Positions 52,049-60,648 of a DNA stretch of 64,000 nucleotides are shown here, piece after piece. The stretch is from Planctomycetota bacterium (GTDB lineage: Bacteria > Planctomycetota > Planctomycetia > Planctomycetales > Planctomycetaceae). The DNA lies in assembly GCA_023417655.1 (NCBI GenBank), contig JAEZFD010000069.1:30694-94693 (forward strand). Reading direction: 5' to 3'. Within the stretch, counting starts at the first letter, position 1; the number at the start of each line of letters is the position of its first letter. The position numbers and the translations under genes are program-made. The notes beneath the pieces were generated by a model. The model did not search any database. It saw nothing but the letters and a program-made list of their open reading frames with translations, and was not told where the DNA came from.

Positions 52049-53601
52049 GTGCCATCAATTCCGTCGCCAATTTTGTTTCCGACCGCGCCAACCCGGTTGT
52101 GGTCAAAGAACTGCGTCAGGCCGTTCAAAGTCGGCTGGTCATCGCGATCCTGCTGCTGTTCCTGCTGGCAAATGTCACCGTCACGGCGTCGTACCTGACA
52201 TGGTCTCCGGACATCCAGAGCAATATGCAGGCCGGGCAGAACTTGTTCTCGATGCTGTTCGGACTGCTGGTCGTCACCAGCATGATTTTCGTTCCGTTGT
52301 ATGCCGCGATCCGCATGACGATGGAACGAAACAATTCCAACATCGACCTGCTGTTTATCACCACGATTCCCGCCGGAGCGATTATTCGGGGAAAGTTCTG
52401 GTCGGCCGCGGCGTTGACGGCCCTGATCTATAGCACGTGCCTTCCGTTTCTTACGCTGACCTATTTGCTGCGCGGAATCGATCTGCCCTCAATCTTCGTT
52501 GTTCTCTCGGGCGCCTTCCTCGCAACACTGTTGGTGATCATGCTGGCCGTGTTTGTCGGCAGTGTTTCCGGGGGAATGTTGCTCAGAGTTCTCCTTGGGG
52601 CCCTGCTGATCTGGATCGGCGCCTGGACAATGGGGATGGTCATCCTCATCGGCACTACGAGTGTTCAATTCGGCTTCGGTTCAGATGTCTTCAGTCACGA
52701 TGGCATCATTGGGATCGGAATGACACTGGCATCCAGTTTCGCTGCGTGGACGTTGCTGTACCTCCTCTCCGTCGCGGCGGTCAGTGCTCCCAGTTCCAAC
52801 CGGATGTTTCCGGTTCGTATCTTCATAACCATTTCCTGTTTTGTGCTCGCTGCGATCGTCGCCCTGACCGCTTATTCACAGAAGGATCTTGACCCGATCA
52901 TCGCGTGGGTGGTGATGTCAACCGGTGTATTGACGATCCTGATGCCTGTCATTCTCTGCGAACGCGAAGACTGGACGTTGCGAGTCAAGCGAACGATCCC
53001 CCGGAACTTCGTCGCCCGCCTGCTGGCCTGGCTGCTCTACACAGGATCAGCGGGCGGACTGATCTGGTGCGGACTCCTCAGCATCCTCACGCTCGCCTCG
53101 GCGAATCAGATGGCCCATTGGATCGAGGCTTTGCGGGCATCCACTGGCATCTCCAGTTACTCGATGGCACTCTCTGATTTCTCAGAGATCCTGAACAACT
53201 GCAGCCTAGTCCTGTTGTATTCATGGTGCTACTGCATGAGCGGACTACTGGCAAGACGCTGGATCGTTCCGAAGACGTCCCCGCAAATGAGTACCGTTCT
53301 CGCCGCGTTACTTCTCGGTTTCAGTGCGACCATTCCGCTGGTTTTTGCCTACGTTGTCTTCGACTCACGCGTCAGCTTCGATTTACTCCCGTTCTATTAC
53401 GTCGCCGCAAACCCATTTGTGCTGATGAACAACCATTTTCATCGGAGCGATCTTGCCCCGTTTCTCTGGAGCTGGGCGGTCCTCGTCACGCTGCTCAACT
53501 GGAATTGGTTTTCGGGACAATGGCTGGCTTTCCGCAATCACACATCAAAAGCCCCGCCAGCACTGGAAGTTCCGCCAGAACCAGCGGTGATCCATGGATG
53601 A
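52045..53601 (+). CDS. ABC transporter permease of the MoxR operon
   Basis: A 518-residue multi-pass permease with about twelve spans. The N-terminal NPVVVKELRQAVQSRLVIAI is the cytoplasmic interface helix typical of NosY/GldF-type ABC-2 permeases, here twice the common length. Other spans include FSMLFGLLVVTSMIFVPLYAA and LVIMLAVFVGSVSGGMLLRV. Its partner is the ATPase encoded just before. The cargo is not known; relatives in gliding motility and nosZ maturation function with large envelope complexes. The DUF58 gene starts 8 bases before its end. Confidence 0.88.
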   Translation: MSAINSVANFVSDRANPVVVKELRQAVQSRLVIAILLLFLLANVTVTASYLTWSPDIQSNMQAGQNLFSMLFGLLVVTSMIFVPLYAAIRMTMERNNSNIDLLFITTIPAGAIIRGKFWSAAALTALIYSTCLPFLTLTYLLRGIDLPSIFVVLSGAFLATLLVIMLAVFVGSVSGGMLLRVLLGALLIWIGAWTMGMVILIGTTSVQFGFGSDVFSHDGIIGIGMTLASSFAAWTLLYLLSVAAVSAPSSNRMFPVRIFITISCFVLAAIVALTAYSQKDLDPIIAWVVMSTGVLTILMPVILCEREDWTLRVKRTIPRNFVARLLAWLLYTGSAGGLIWCGLLSILTLASANQMAHWIEALRASTGISSYSMALSDFSEILNNCSLVLLYSWCYCMSGLLARRWIVPKTSPQMSTVLAALLLGFSATIPLVFAYVVFDSRVSFDLLPFYYVAANPFVLMNNHFHRSDLAPFLWSWAVLVTLLNWNWFSGQWLAFRNHTSKAPPALEVPPEPAVIHG

Positions 53602-54463
53602 GTCACTCCGAGCGATCCTGATGGAAGGGGAACAGGCCGGCGCCCGATATCGGCTTGCGCCTCTGGGACGAACTCCGCAAGGAACGGCCGGCTCGCAACT
53701 CGCGCACGCGGCCGGCGAGAGCATGGAGTTCATGGAACACCGTGATTATCAGCCCGGCGATGACCTGCGTCGCATGAACTGGTCGGCTTATGCCCGAAGT
53801 GACCGACTGGTGGTCAAGGTTTTTCGGCAGGAGGTCAGCCCGCACTTCGATCTGGTGCTCGATGGTTCCCGATCAATCGCGTTGCCGGGGACGCAGAAGA
53901 TGAGAGCCGCACTGGGACTCGCTGCCGCGCTGACGACAGCTGCGGCAAACTCAGGCTATCACTCACGCGTGTTCCAGACCGGCGACGGTTGCCATCCCAT
54001 TCCCGGTGGGAGCGAACGCCCACAAGCATGGAACCGGCTCGACTTCTCCAGTCGCCAGACACCTGCCGATTCCTTCCGACTGCATGCTCCGACGTGGCGT
54101 CCGCATGGGGTCCGCGTGATGATCAGCGATTTCCTTTGGCTGGGGAATCCGCTGGAAATCCTGAACCCGCTCGCTGATCGTGCTGCCGCCACATTATTGA
54201 TTCAAGTGCTTGCTGCAGAAGACGCCGACCCCGGCACGCTCGGAAATCAACAGTTGGTCGACTGCGAGAGCGATGAGACGCTGGAGGTTTACCTCGATCA
54301 GGCCGGGCTCGAACGTTACCGACAGAATCTGGCCCGCCATCAACAAGCGTGGAGAATGGCGGCCACAAAAGTCGGAGCGAGATTCATCACCGTGATCGCT
54401 GAAAATGTTGTGACTGACTGGGATCTTTCGGCCTTCATTCAAGAAGAGATTCTGTCGGTCTAA
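53594..54463 (+). CDS. DUF58-domain protein
   Basis: A 289-residue cytoplasmic protein with DUF58, a vWA-like fold found next to MoxR genes. Signatures are RDYQPGDDLRRMNWSAYARSD-like DYQPGDDLRRMNWSAYA (about 50-66) and the DGSRSI motif at about 94-99 (VLDGSRSIALPG), the MIDAS-like strand. The C-terminal half carries GVRVMISDFLWLG (about 173-185). DUF58 proteins are predicted partners of MoxR. It overlaps the permease gene by 8 bases; 86 bases separate it from the next gene. Confidence 0.9.
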   Translation: MDESLRAILMEGEQAGARYRLAPLGRTPQGTAGSQLAHAAGESMEFMEHRDYQPGDDLRRMNWSAYARSDRLVVKVFRQEVSPHFDLVLDGSRSIALPGTQKMRAALGLAAALTTAAANSGYHSRVFQTGDGCHPIPGGSERPQAWNRLDFSSRQTPADSFRLHAPTWRPHGVRVMISDFLWLGNPLEILNPLADRAAATLLIQVLAAEDADPGTLGNQQLVDCESDETLEVYLDQAGLERYRQNLARHQQAWRMAATKVGARFITVIAENVVTDWDLSAFIQEEILSV

Positions 54464-54549
54464 TCAGTTCTTCAAACAGAACTGATCATTAGTCCAAGCC
54501 TACATTTTGACTTCGTCGAATCACTGACCGGATTGGTTGCTGACAGAAC

Positions 54550-56334
54550 ATGTTTTTCTCGTTGCCATGGCTGTTACTCGGATTGCTCGGCGTTCCAACG
54601 CTGGCGGCGATCTATTGGTTGCGCAGTCGTGCCCGACCGAGAACGGTTTCGACACTTTTCCTCTGGGTGGACCAAACTCGTCCAAAACAAGGCGGGCGAA
54701 AGGTTCAGAAACTGCAGACGCCGCTGATCTTCTTTCTGGAGTTGCTGGCAATTGCCTCGATCGCAACCGCAGCGGCCGCTCCGTTTGTGAATCGGTCTCA
54801 GTATTCGCGACCGATCATGCTGGTGCTCGATGACTCCTTCTCCATGCAGGCGGGAGACCCTGACACTCCGATCAAACGGGCATCCGAACGTCTGCTTCAG
54901 GCGTTTCGACAGACGCAATACCTCGGTCGGGTGATCCTTGCCGGATCACAGCCGAAGTTGTCCGGCAGCGTCGTACACAGTTCAAACGAACTGGAAGCTG
55001 CGCTGAAAGACTGGAAGGGGATGGCCCCGACTGCTGCACTCGATGCGGCCGTGGCATTGGCACTGGAACTGGGCGGCGAGACCGCCCGAGTGCTGGTCGT
55101 GACGGATCATCCTCCTCAGGGAGAACTCACCTCGTCTCGCGTCGAATGGTGGGGATTCGGAAAACCGCAGAAAAATCTGGCAATCACAACCGCGACGCGC
55201 GACCCTGTCCCCGGGGGAAGCGAGACGCCGGAAGATCGGGTCCTGCTGGAGGTCACTAATTACAGTTCCTCACCGCAGCAGGCAGAACTGGTTCTCACTG
55301 GGGCCGCCTATCCCCAACCGCAACGACAAATAATTTCGCTCGCGGCTTCAGAAAGCAGTCGCCTGATTTTGAATATTCCCTCTGATGCAGGCGAACTCCG
55401 AGCGAGCATTGGCACTGACGCTCTCAACATCGACAATGACGTCGTTCTTCTCTCTCCGAGAAAGCGACCGCTTCGCGTTCAACTCTCGTTGTCTGGAACC
55501 GGCCCCGCACACGACCGATTCATCGAGTCATTGACCCGCGGACTTCAGGTGTCCAATCAAGCGTTGCTGACCGAATCGCGTCCGGATCTGGTGATCTCCA
55601 ATCATGAATCCGACTTCCCTGAGGCGTCGATTCAACTTCACCTGCTGGACGACAGGGAGCCGGTCAGTTTCGAAGGGCCCTATGTCCTCGATCGCAATCA
55701 TCCGCTAACCAGTGGCCTCTCGCTCGATGCCGTCATCTGGTCGGCACCAGAGAACAGTGTTCTCACAGGTCGCCCTGTGATCTCCGCAGGCAATCGCGTG
55801 CTACTGGCGGACGAAGAACGATTTGGAAGCCGACACCATTTACAACTGGCACTGACCCCGCAACTTTCGACACTCCGGGAGACGCCTGACTGGCCGATCC
55901 TGCTCACAAATCTCGTTCGCTGGGGACTCTCGATGGTCCCGGGTCCTGCTCAAACGAACCTGCGACTCGGTCAACCACTTGCCGCAACCCTCACACTCGA
56001 AGCCGCGCAATCGCCGCAGGCGACGCTGACGACCCCCGACGGTCAGAAGCAGTCCATCCCCATTCACGGCACTGAAGTGAATTTGACTCCCGAGAGGATT
56101 GGTCGATACATGCTGGTCGCCGGGACACAGGAGATTCCTTTCACCTGCAATGCGCTGAATGGAGAGGAATCCGATCTTTCGAAGTGCGAGACCGGACAGT
56201 GGGGAAAGTGGAATGATTCAGAAGCGTTTCAGGATCAGAGAATGAGTTTGAGCTGGGCCTTTCTGCTGGTCGCACTCGGCTGCCTGGGCGCGGAGATGGC
56301 ATTGATGTCTCGATCAGGAGGAACAAACACATGA
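54550..56334 (+). CDS. BatA-like membrane protein with vWA-type domain
   Basis: A 594-residue membrane protein. Residues 1-77 match the aerotolerance-regulator N-terminal family (BatA N-terminus): LPWLLLGLLGVPTLAAIYWL, then VSTLFLWVDQ and a second span at about 61-82. A vWA-like region (about 90-200) has the MIDAS-type MLVLDDSFSMQAG. The rest is periplasmic beta domains (about 215-560) and a final span near 570-588 (SWAFLLVALGCLGAEMAL). It belongs to the Bat complex type, in which MoxR acts on membrane vWA proteins. The last bases overlap the next start (ATGA). Confidence 0.88.
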   Translation: MFFSLPWLLLGLLGVPTLAAIYWLRSRARPRTVSTLFLWVDQTRPKQGGRKVQKLQTPLIFFLELLAIASIATAAAAPFVNRSQYSRPIMLVLDDSFSMQAGDPDTPIKRASERLLQAFRQTQYLGRVILAGSQPKLSGSVVHSSNELEAALKDWKGMAPTAALDAAVALALELGGETARVLVVTDHPPQGELTSSRVEWWGFGKPQKNLAITTATRDPVPGGSETPEDRVLLEVTNYSSSPQQAELVLTGAAYPQPQRQIISLAASESSRLILNIPSDAGELRASIGTDALNIDNDVVLLSPRKRPLRVQLSLSGTGPAHDRFIESLTRGLQVSNQALLTESRPDLVISNHESDFPEASIQLHLLDDREPVSFEGPYVLDRNHPLTSGLSLDAVIWSAPENSVLTGRPVISAGNRVLLADEERFGSRHHLQLALTPQLSTLRETPDWPILLTNLVRWGLSMVPGPAQTNLRLGQPLAATLTLEAAQSPQATLTTPDGQKQSIPIHGTEVNLTPERIGRYMLVAGTQEIPFTCNALNGEESDLSKCETGQWGKWNDSEAFQDQRMSLSWAFLLVALGCLGAEMALMSRSGGTNT

Positions 56335-59156
56335 CGTTCCTTCACCCGGCCTGGCTCATTCTTTTCATCCCCGTCGTACTGCTCTTCTGGCTTGCAAGAA
56401 TGCCGACGCGGGGACTGACGATCCTGCGTGCCTCAATCATCGTGCTGGTCCTCCTCGCGCTCGCCGGACTCAGCTTACAGCTGCCCAGCCGCGAAGGGGT
56501 TGTGGTTGTCGTCGCTGATCGCAGTCTCTCAATGCCGATAACTTCTCAGACAGAGCAGGAAGAAATTGCTCATCTGCTCTATCGGTCGATGCGCAGCGAA
56601 GATGAACTGGCAGTCGTCGCTTTCGGACAGCGGGCAATTGTCGAGCAGCCTCCCCTTAAACAGCGATTCGGCGGTTTTCAGGCCGACGTCGGACGCGAAG
56701 GCTCCCACCTCGGTAACGCCATCGACCGTGCATTATCGTTGATTCCACCGAATCGCCCGGGACGCATTCTCGTGCTCTCCGACGGCAACTCAACGGGAGA
56801 CGATCTTGAAGCTGCGGCAGCTCGTGCCGGGAGTGCCGGGATCGCGATCGACTTTCGGCCGATGCATCGGGCTCAGGCCGGTGACCTCGCGATTGGACAG
56901 ATTGATGCTCCGTCATCAGTCGCCGCCGCTGAGGCGTTCATCATCTCAGCCTGGGTAACGAGTCCCCACGCACAGGAGATTGCCTATGAACTGCAGAGCG
57001 GTGATCAGATCATCGCCTCCGGCAAGGCGAACGTCTCGCAGGGTCGCACGCGGCTGTTGTTTCGTGACAAAGCAGGTGATGCCGGAACACGTGAATACAC
57101 GCTGCGAGTCGGTGCCCTGACAGGGGAAGACAACGATCCGATCAAAGAGAACAACAAGGCTCGATTTCTGATCGGCGTACGGGGGAACAAGCCGTTGCTC
57201 TGTCTGAGCCCGCCGGGGTCCCGTCTGGCCGAACTGCTGGCAGCCGGAGGAATCAAGGTCGCTCGAAAAACTCCGGAAGAATGTCGCTGGACGCTGGCAG
57301 AACTCTCCGCGTATAGCGGGGTCCTTCTCGAGAACACCCTGTCCAATAAAATCGGTGTTCCTGGGATGGAGTCGCTGGCGGCCTGGGTCTCCGACGCTGG
57401 CGGCGGGTTATTCATGACTGGCGGCCGTCAGTCCTATGGCTCCGGAGGGTATTTCAAGAGTCCACTCGAACCCATTTTGCCGGTTTCGATGGAACTCCGC
57501 CGGGAGCATCGCAAGCTGTCGCTGGCAGTGGTGGTCGCACTGGACCGGAGTGGAAGCATGGCCGTGACCGTCCCCGGCGGTCGCACGAAGATGCAGCTGG
57601 CTGATATCGCAACTGTTGAGTTGCTGAATCAGATGTCAGGCAGTGATCAGTTCGGGTGTCTGGCAGTGGACTCAGCCGCACATGAGATCGTTCCGCTTTC
57701 CGACCTGACGGAGCGGGAAGCAATCGCCCAGAAGGTGCTAAAGATTGACTCGATGGGGGGCGGGATCTTCGTTTACGAGGCACTCGAAAAAGCGGCCGCG
57801 ATGATCGCTCCGGCGACGGCGGGAACAAAGCATATCATCCTCTTCTCGGACGCGGCTGACAGCGAAGAACCCGGCAACTACAAGGAACTGCTGGAGAAAT
57901 GTCTGGAGGCGGGGATCACCGTCAGTGTCATCGGGCTTGGGACTGACAGAGACTCTGACGCTGATCTGTTGAAGGACATTGCAGCGCGAGGCGGCGGTCA
58001 ATGCACCTTCACGGAAGACCCTCATGACTTACCGAGACTGTTTGCTCAGGATCTGTTTCTCGTCGCCCGCAGCACGTTCATCGAGGAGCCAACGCCGGTT
58101 CGCGCGACGGCTGGAATGTCGGTGATTACCCCGCAGAATTGGGGAACGGTTCCTGATGTCGGTGGATATAACCTTTGCTATCTGCGTCCCGGTGCGAACA
58201 TGGGAATCGTCACTGAGGATGAGTACGCCGCTCCGCTGGTCGCGAGCTGGCAGGCAGGAACAGGTCGGGTCCTCTCTTACACCGGCGTGGCAGATGGAAC
58301 TGAAACCGGTCCGATTGGCAACTGGCCGCAAGCTGGGGAATTCATGACCTCACTCGCCCGTTGGGTCAGCGCACAGGACCAGGAACTCGGCCCGGACTTG
58401 CTGCTGACGCAAGAGCTTCGAGGGGGAGTCTGTCGCGTACTGCTTCACCTTGATGGAGAACGGGCGAGTACGCCGTTTCAATCTGTTCCCCAAATCACCG
58501 TGTTACGTGGACAGGACGGACGCAAGCCTGAAGCAGAACGGGTTCCGCTTCAATGGGTCACTGCGGACCTGCTGAGTGTCGATGTTCCGGTCTACGGATC
58601 AGAGACCGTTCTGAATACGCTGGATCTCCCCGGCGTTGGCCGAACGACGCTCCCTCCGATCTGCCTCCCCTACTCTGCAGAATACGCTCCGCAGGCTGAT
58701 GGAGAGGGAAAGAGAAATCTGGAACGGCTTGCAAAAGTGACGGGCGGTGTCGAACGCATTCAGCTGGATGGTCTCTGGAATGATCTTCCCCGCAAACCTC
58801 GGACAGTCTCACTCGCTCCCTGGCTCCTGATCGCTGCACTTTGTCTGCTTCTGCTTGAAATTCTGCAGCGAAGAACCGGGCTTCTTTCGTTCCGTCGCAA
58901 GCCAGCGTTTGCAGGGATGGACGATGCCTCAGCTGGAGCTTCACCGGGTTCCCGAAAGCAATTCCGGGGCTTCAGGAAGTCTTCGGATGCCAAATCCAAA
59001 TCTGCTGCGGCTTCGAAAGGAACGGTCCCCGGCACGACATCGACGCCGCCTCCATCGGCGTCTCCAGCCTCTTCCCCGGCCAAGCCCTCTGAGGACACCG
59101 TTGGCGATGCACTGGCACAGGCGAGACAGCGGGCAGCCCGACGCACGCAACGATAA
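56331..59156 (+). CDS. Large membrane vWA protein with two vWA-like segments and GATase-like fold
   Basis: A 941-residue membrane protein. Two N-terminal spans (about residues 4-21 and 29-50) are followed by a first vWA-like region with VVVVADRSLSMPI near 59. A class I amidotransferase-like segment (about 283-395, LLCLSPPGSRLAELLAAGG, GLFMTGGRQSYGSGG) comes next, then a complete vWA domain from about 400 with the MIDAS VVVALDRSGSMAV and HIILFSDAADSEEPG. Beta-rich sequence leads to a final span (about 826-846, PWLLIAALCLLLLEILQRR) and a Pro/Ser/Lys-rich cytoplasmic tail of ~90 residues. It is the last gene of the MoxR-ABC operon and pairs with the BatA-like gene. No GATase catalytic Cys-His pair is evident. 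Confidence 0.88.
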   Translation: MTFLHPAWLILFIPVVLLFWLARMPTRGLTILRASIIVLVLLALAGLSLQLPSREGVVVVVADRSLSMPITSQTEQEEIAHLLYRSMRSEDELAVVAFGQRAIVEQPPLKQRFGGFQADVGREGSHLGNAIDRALSLIPPNRPGRILVLSDGNSTGDDLEAAAARAGSAGIAIDFRPMHRAQAGDLAIGQIDAPSSVAAAEAFIISAWVTSPHAQEIAYELQSGDQIIASGKANVSQGRTRLLFRDKAGDAGTREYTLRVGALTGEDNDPIKENNKARFLIGVRGNKPLLCLSPPGSRLAELLAAGGIKVARKTPEECRWTLAELSAYSGVLLENTLSNKIGVPGMESLAAWVSDAGGGLFMTGGRQSYGSGGYFKSPLEPILPVSMELRREHRKLSLAVVVALDRSGSMAVTVPGGRTKMQLADIATVELLNQMSGSDQFGCLAVDSAAHEIVPLSDLTEREAIAQKVLKIDSMGGGIFVYEALEKAAAMIAPATAGTKHIILFSDAADSEEPGNYKELLEKCLEAGITVSVIGLGTDRDSDADLLKDIAARGGGQCTFTEDPHDLPRLFAQDLFLVARSTFIEEPTPVRATAGMSVITPQNWGTVPDVGGYNLCYLRPGANMGIVTEDEYAAPLVASWQAGTGRVLSYTGVADGTETGPIGNWPQAGEFMTSLARWVSAQDQELGPDLLLTQELRGGVCRVLLHLDGERASTPFQSVPQITVLRGQDGRKPEAERVPLQWVTADLLSVDVPVYGSETVLNTLDLPGVGRTTLPPICLPYSAEYAPQADGEGKRNLERLAKVTGGVERIQLDGLWNDLPRKPRTVSLAPWLLIAALCLLLLEILQRRTGLLSFRRKPAFAGMDDASAGASPGSRKQFRGFRKSSDAKSKSAAASKGTVPGTTSTPPPSASPASSPAKPSEDTVGDALAQARQRAARRTQR

Positions 59157-59409
59157 CCGCGGGCTGAAGCATCCTGTTCGGAATTTTCTTCGCACATTCT
59201 GATGACGACATTCCAATCAATTGGGGATACACTGGAACTCATCACGAGATGAATTCCTCGTCCTCGACACAGGGGGAACCTGATCAGGCAAAATTGCTTT
59301 CTCGACGTCAGGCTCCGGCATCGGGCAGTCGTCGTGATCAGGTTCAAACCATCGTTTTGATCCAAAATTTGACAGCAGGTGACGCACTCTGCAGCCTGGG
59401 GGAACGCTG
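59157..59409. other. Short interval without features
   Basis: Between the large vWA gene and the SPFH gene, both on the plus strand. No hairpin with a T run is seen, so read-through from the operon is possible. Confidence 0.35.
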
Positions 59410-60525
59410 ATGGGACTCTTCGATAAGCTCCGCAATGAACTGATTGATATCATCGAATGGGTCGATGATTCCCGGCACACCATTGCCTGGCGATTTCCCC
59501 GATATCAGAACGAAATCAAGAACGGGGCTCAGTTGATTGTCCGGCCGGGACAGATCGCTGTCTTCGTACTCAACGGGCAGCTGGCAGATTCCTTCGAGCC
59601 CGGCCACTACACACTGAAGACCGACAATCTGCCGATCCTCAGCACTCTGGCCGGCTGGAAATACGGGTTCAACAGCCCCTTCAAGGCCGAGGTGTACTTC
59701 GTCAGTACCCGCCAGATCACAGATCTGAAATGGGGAACGCCCAATCCGATCATGCTGCGCGATGCGGATTTCGGCCCGATCCGTCTTCGGGCATTCGGAA
59801 CATATGCTCTGAAGGTCGTTGACCCGAAGGCTTTGCTGAAGGAACTGATCGGCACCGACTCCCGGTTTGAAGCTGATGAAGTGACAGAACTGGTCCGTGC
59901 AGTTGTCGCCTCATCATTCGCAGAGTTGATTGGCAGCTCCAAGATCAGCGCACTGGATCTGGCAGCTCATTACCGAGATCTGTCAGAACAGCTGCGTCAG
60001 CGAGTCAATGAGAAAGTCGACGACGAGTATGGTCTCGACCTGACTCAGTTGTTCATTGTGAACGTCTCGCTGCCAGAGGAAGTCGAAAAGGCACTCGATA
60101 CCCGATCCAGCATTGGCGTCATCGGGGACATGGACAGGTTCCAGCAGTTCCAGATGGGCAAGGCCATGACCATGGCTGCCGAGAATCCAGGCGGCGGTGG
60201 CGCTGCCGAAGGGATGGGACTCGGAATGGGCTTCGCCATGGCGAACCGGATGGCTCAGGCCACACAGCCCGGCGCGACACTCGGTGCCGCCCCTGGTGCC
60301 GTTCCCCCTCCACTGCCCACTCAGGCGGTCTGGCACGTTGCAGTGAATGGTCAGTCACAAGGCCCATTCGATGCCGCGAATGTGCTCTCAGGTATTCAGG
60401 CGGGTCAGGTGAAACCGGACACCCTCGTCTGGAGCCCCGCGTTGGGACATTGGACACCAGCCGGGAAGGTCAGTGAGTTCTCCGGCGCATTTGGATCGGC
60501 TCCGCCTCCGCTGCCGCCTCAGTAA
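59410..60525 (+). CDS. SPFH-domain protein (YdjI-like) with C-terminal GYF_2 domain
   Basis: A 371-residue protein. Residues about 20-240 are an SPFH/band-7-like domain of the virion-core-protein/YdjI type: QLIVRPGQIAVFVLNGQ, YFVSTRQITDLKWGTPNP, DFGPIRLRAFGTYALKV and the conserved DEYGLDLTQLFIVNVSLPEEV. A Gly/Ala/Pro link (about 255-308) leads to a GYF_2 module (about 312-362): WHVAVNGQSQGPFDAANVLS then LVWSPALGHWTPAG. YdjI in Bacillus acts with YdjH and PspA-like proteins in membrane stress; GYF_2 binds proline-rich ligands. The C-terminus ends PPPLPPQ, itself a possible GYF ligand. No signal peptide. GGGGGAACG precedes the ATG. Confidence 0.9.
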   Translation: MGLFDKLRNELIDIIEWVDDSRHTIAWRFPRYQNEIKNGAQLIVRPGQIAVFVLNGQLADSFEPGHYTLKTDNLPILSTLAGWKYGFNSPFKAEVYFVSTRQITDLKWGTPNPIMLRDADFGPIRLRAFGTYALKVVDPKALLKELIGTDSRFEADEVTELVRAVVASSFAELIGSSKISALDLAAHYRDLSEQLRQRVNEKVDDEYGLDLTQLFIVNVSLPEEVEKALDTRSSIGVIGDMDRFQQFQMGKAMTMAAENPGGGGAAEGMGLGMGFAMANRMAQATQPGATLGAAPGAVPPPLPTQAVWHVAVNGQSQGPFDAANVLSGIQAGQVKPDTLVWSPALGHWTPAGKVSEFSGAFGSAPPPLPPQ

Positions 60526-60565
60526 GCAACTTGATCATCACAGTTGAGAATGCGTCATTGAAATG

Positions 60566-60608
60566 AAAAAGGGAGAGTCGTCGCCAGTGCGATGACTCTC
60601 CCTTTTCT
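60566..60608 (+). terminator. Bidirectional terminator between SPFH gene and czcA
   Basis: AAAAGGGAGAGTC (60567-60579) pairs perfectly with GACTCTCCCTTTT (60594-60606), extended by five more pairs to a CAGT loop. Runs of T follow on both strands (CTTTTCTTT plus, TTTTTCATTT minus). Confidence 0.9.
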
Positions 60609-60648
60609 TTGAGCTGAAGTTCTTTACCAACGTTGCCGGGAATCACCG

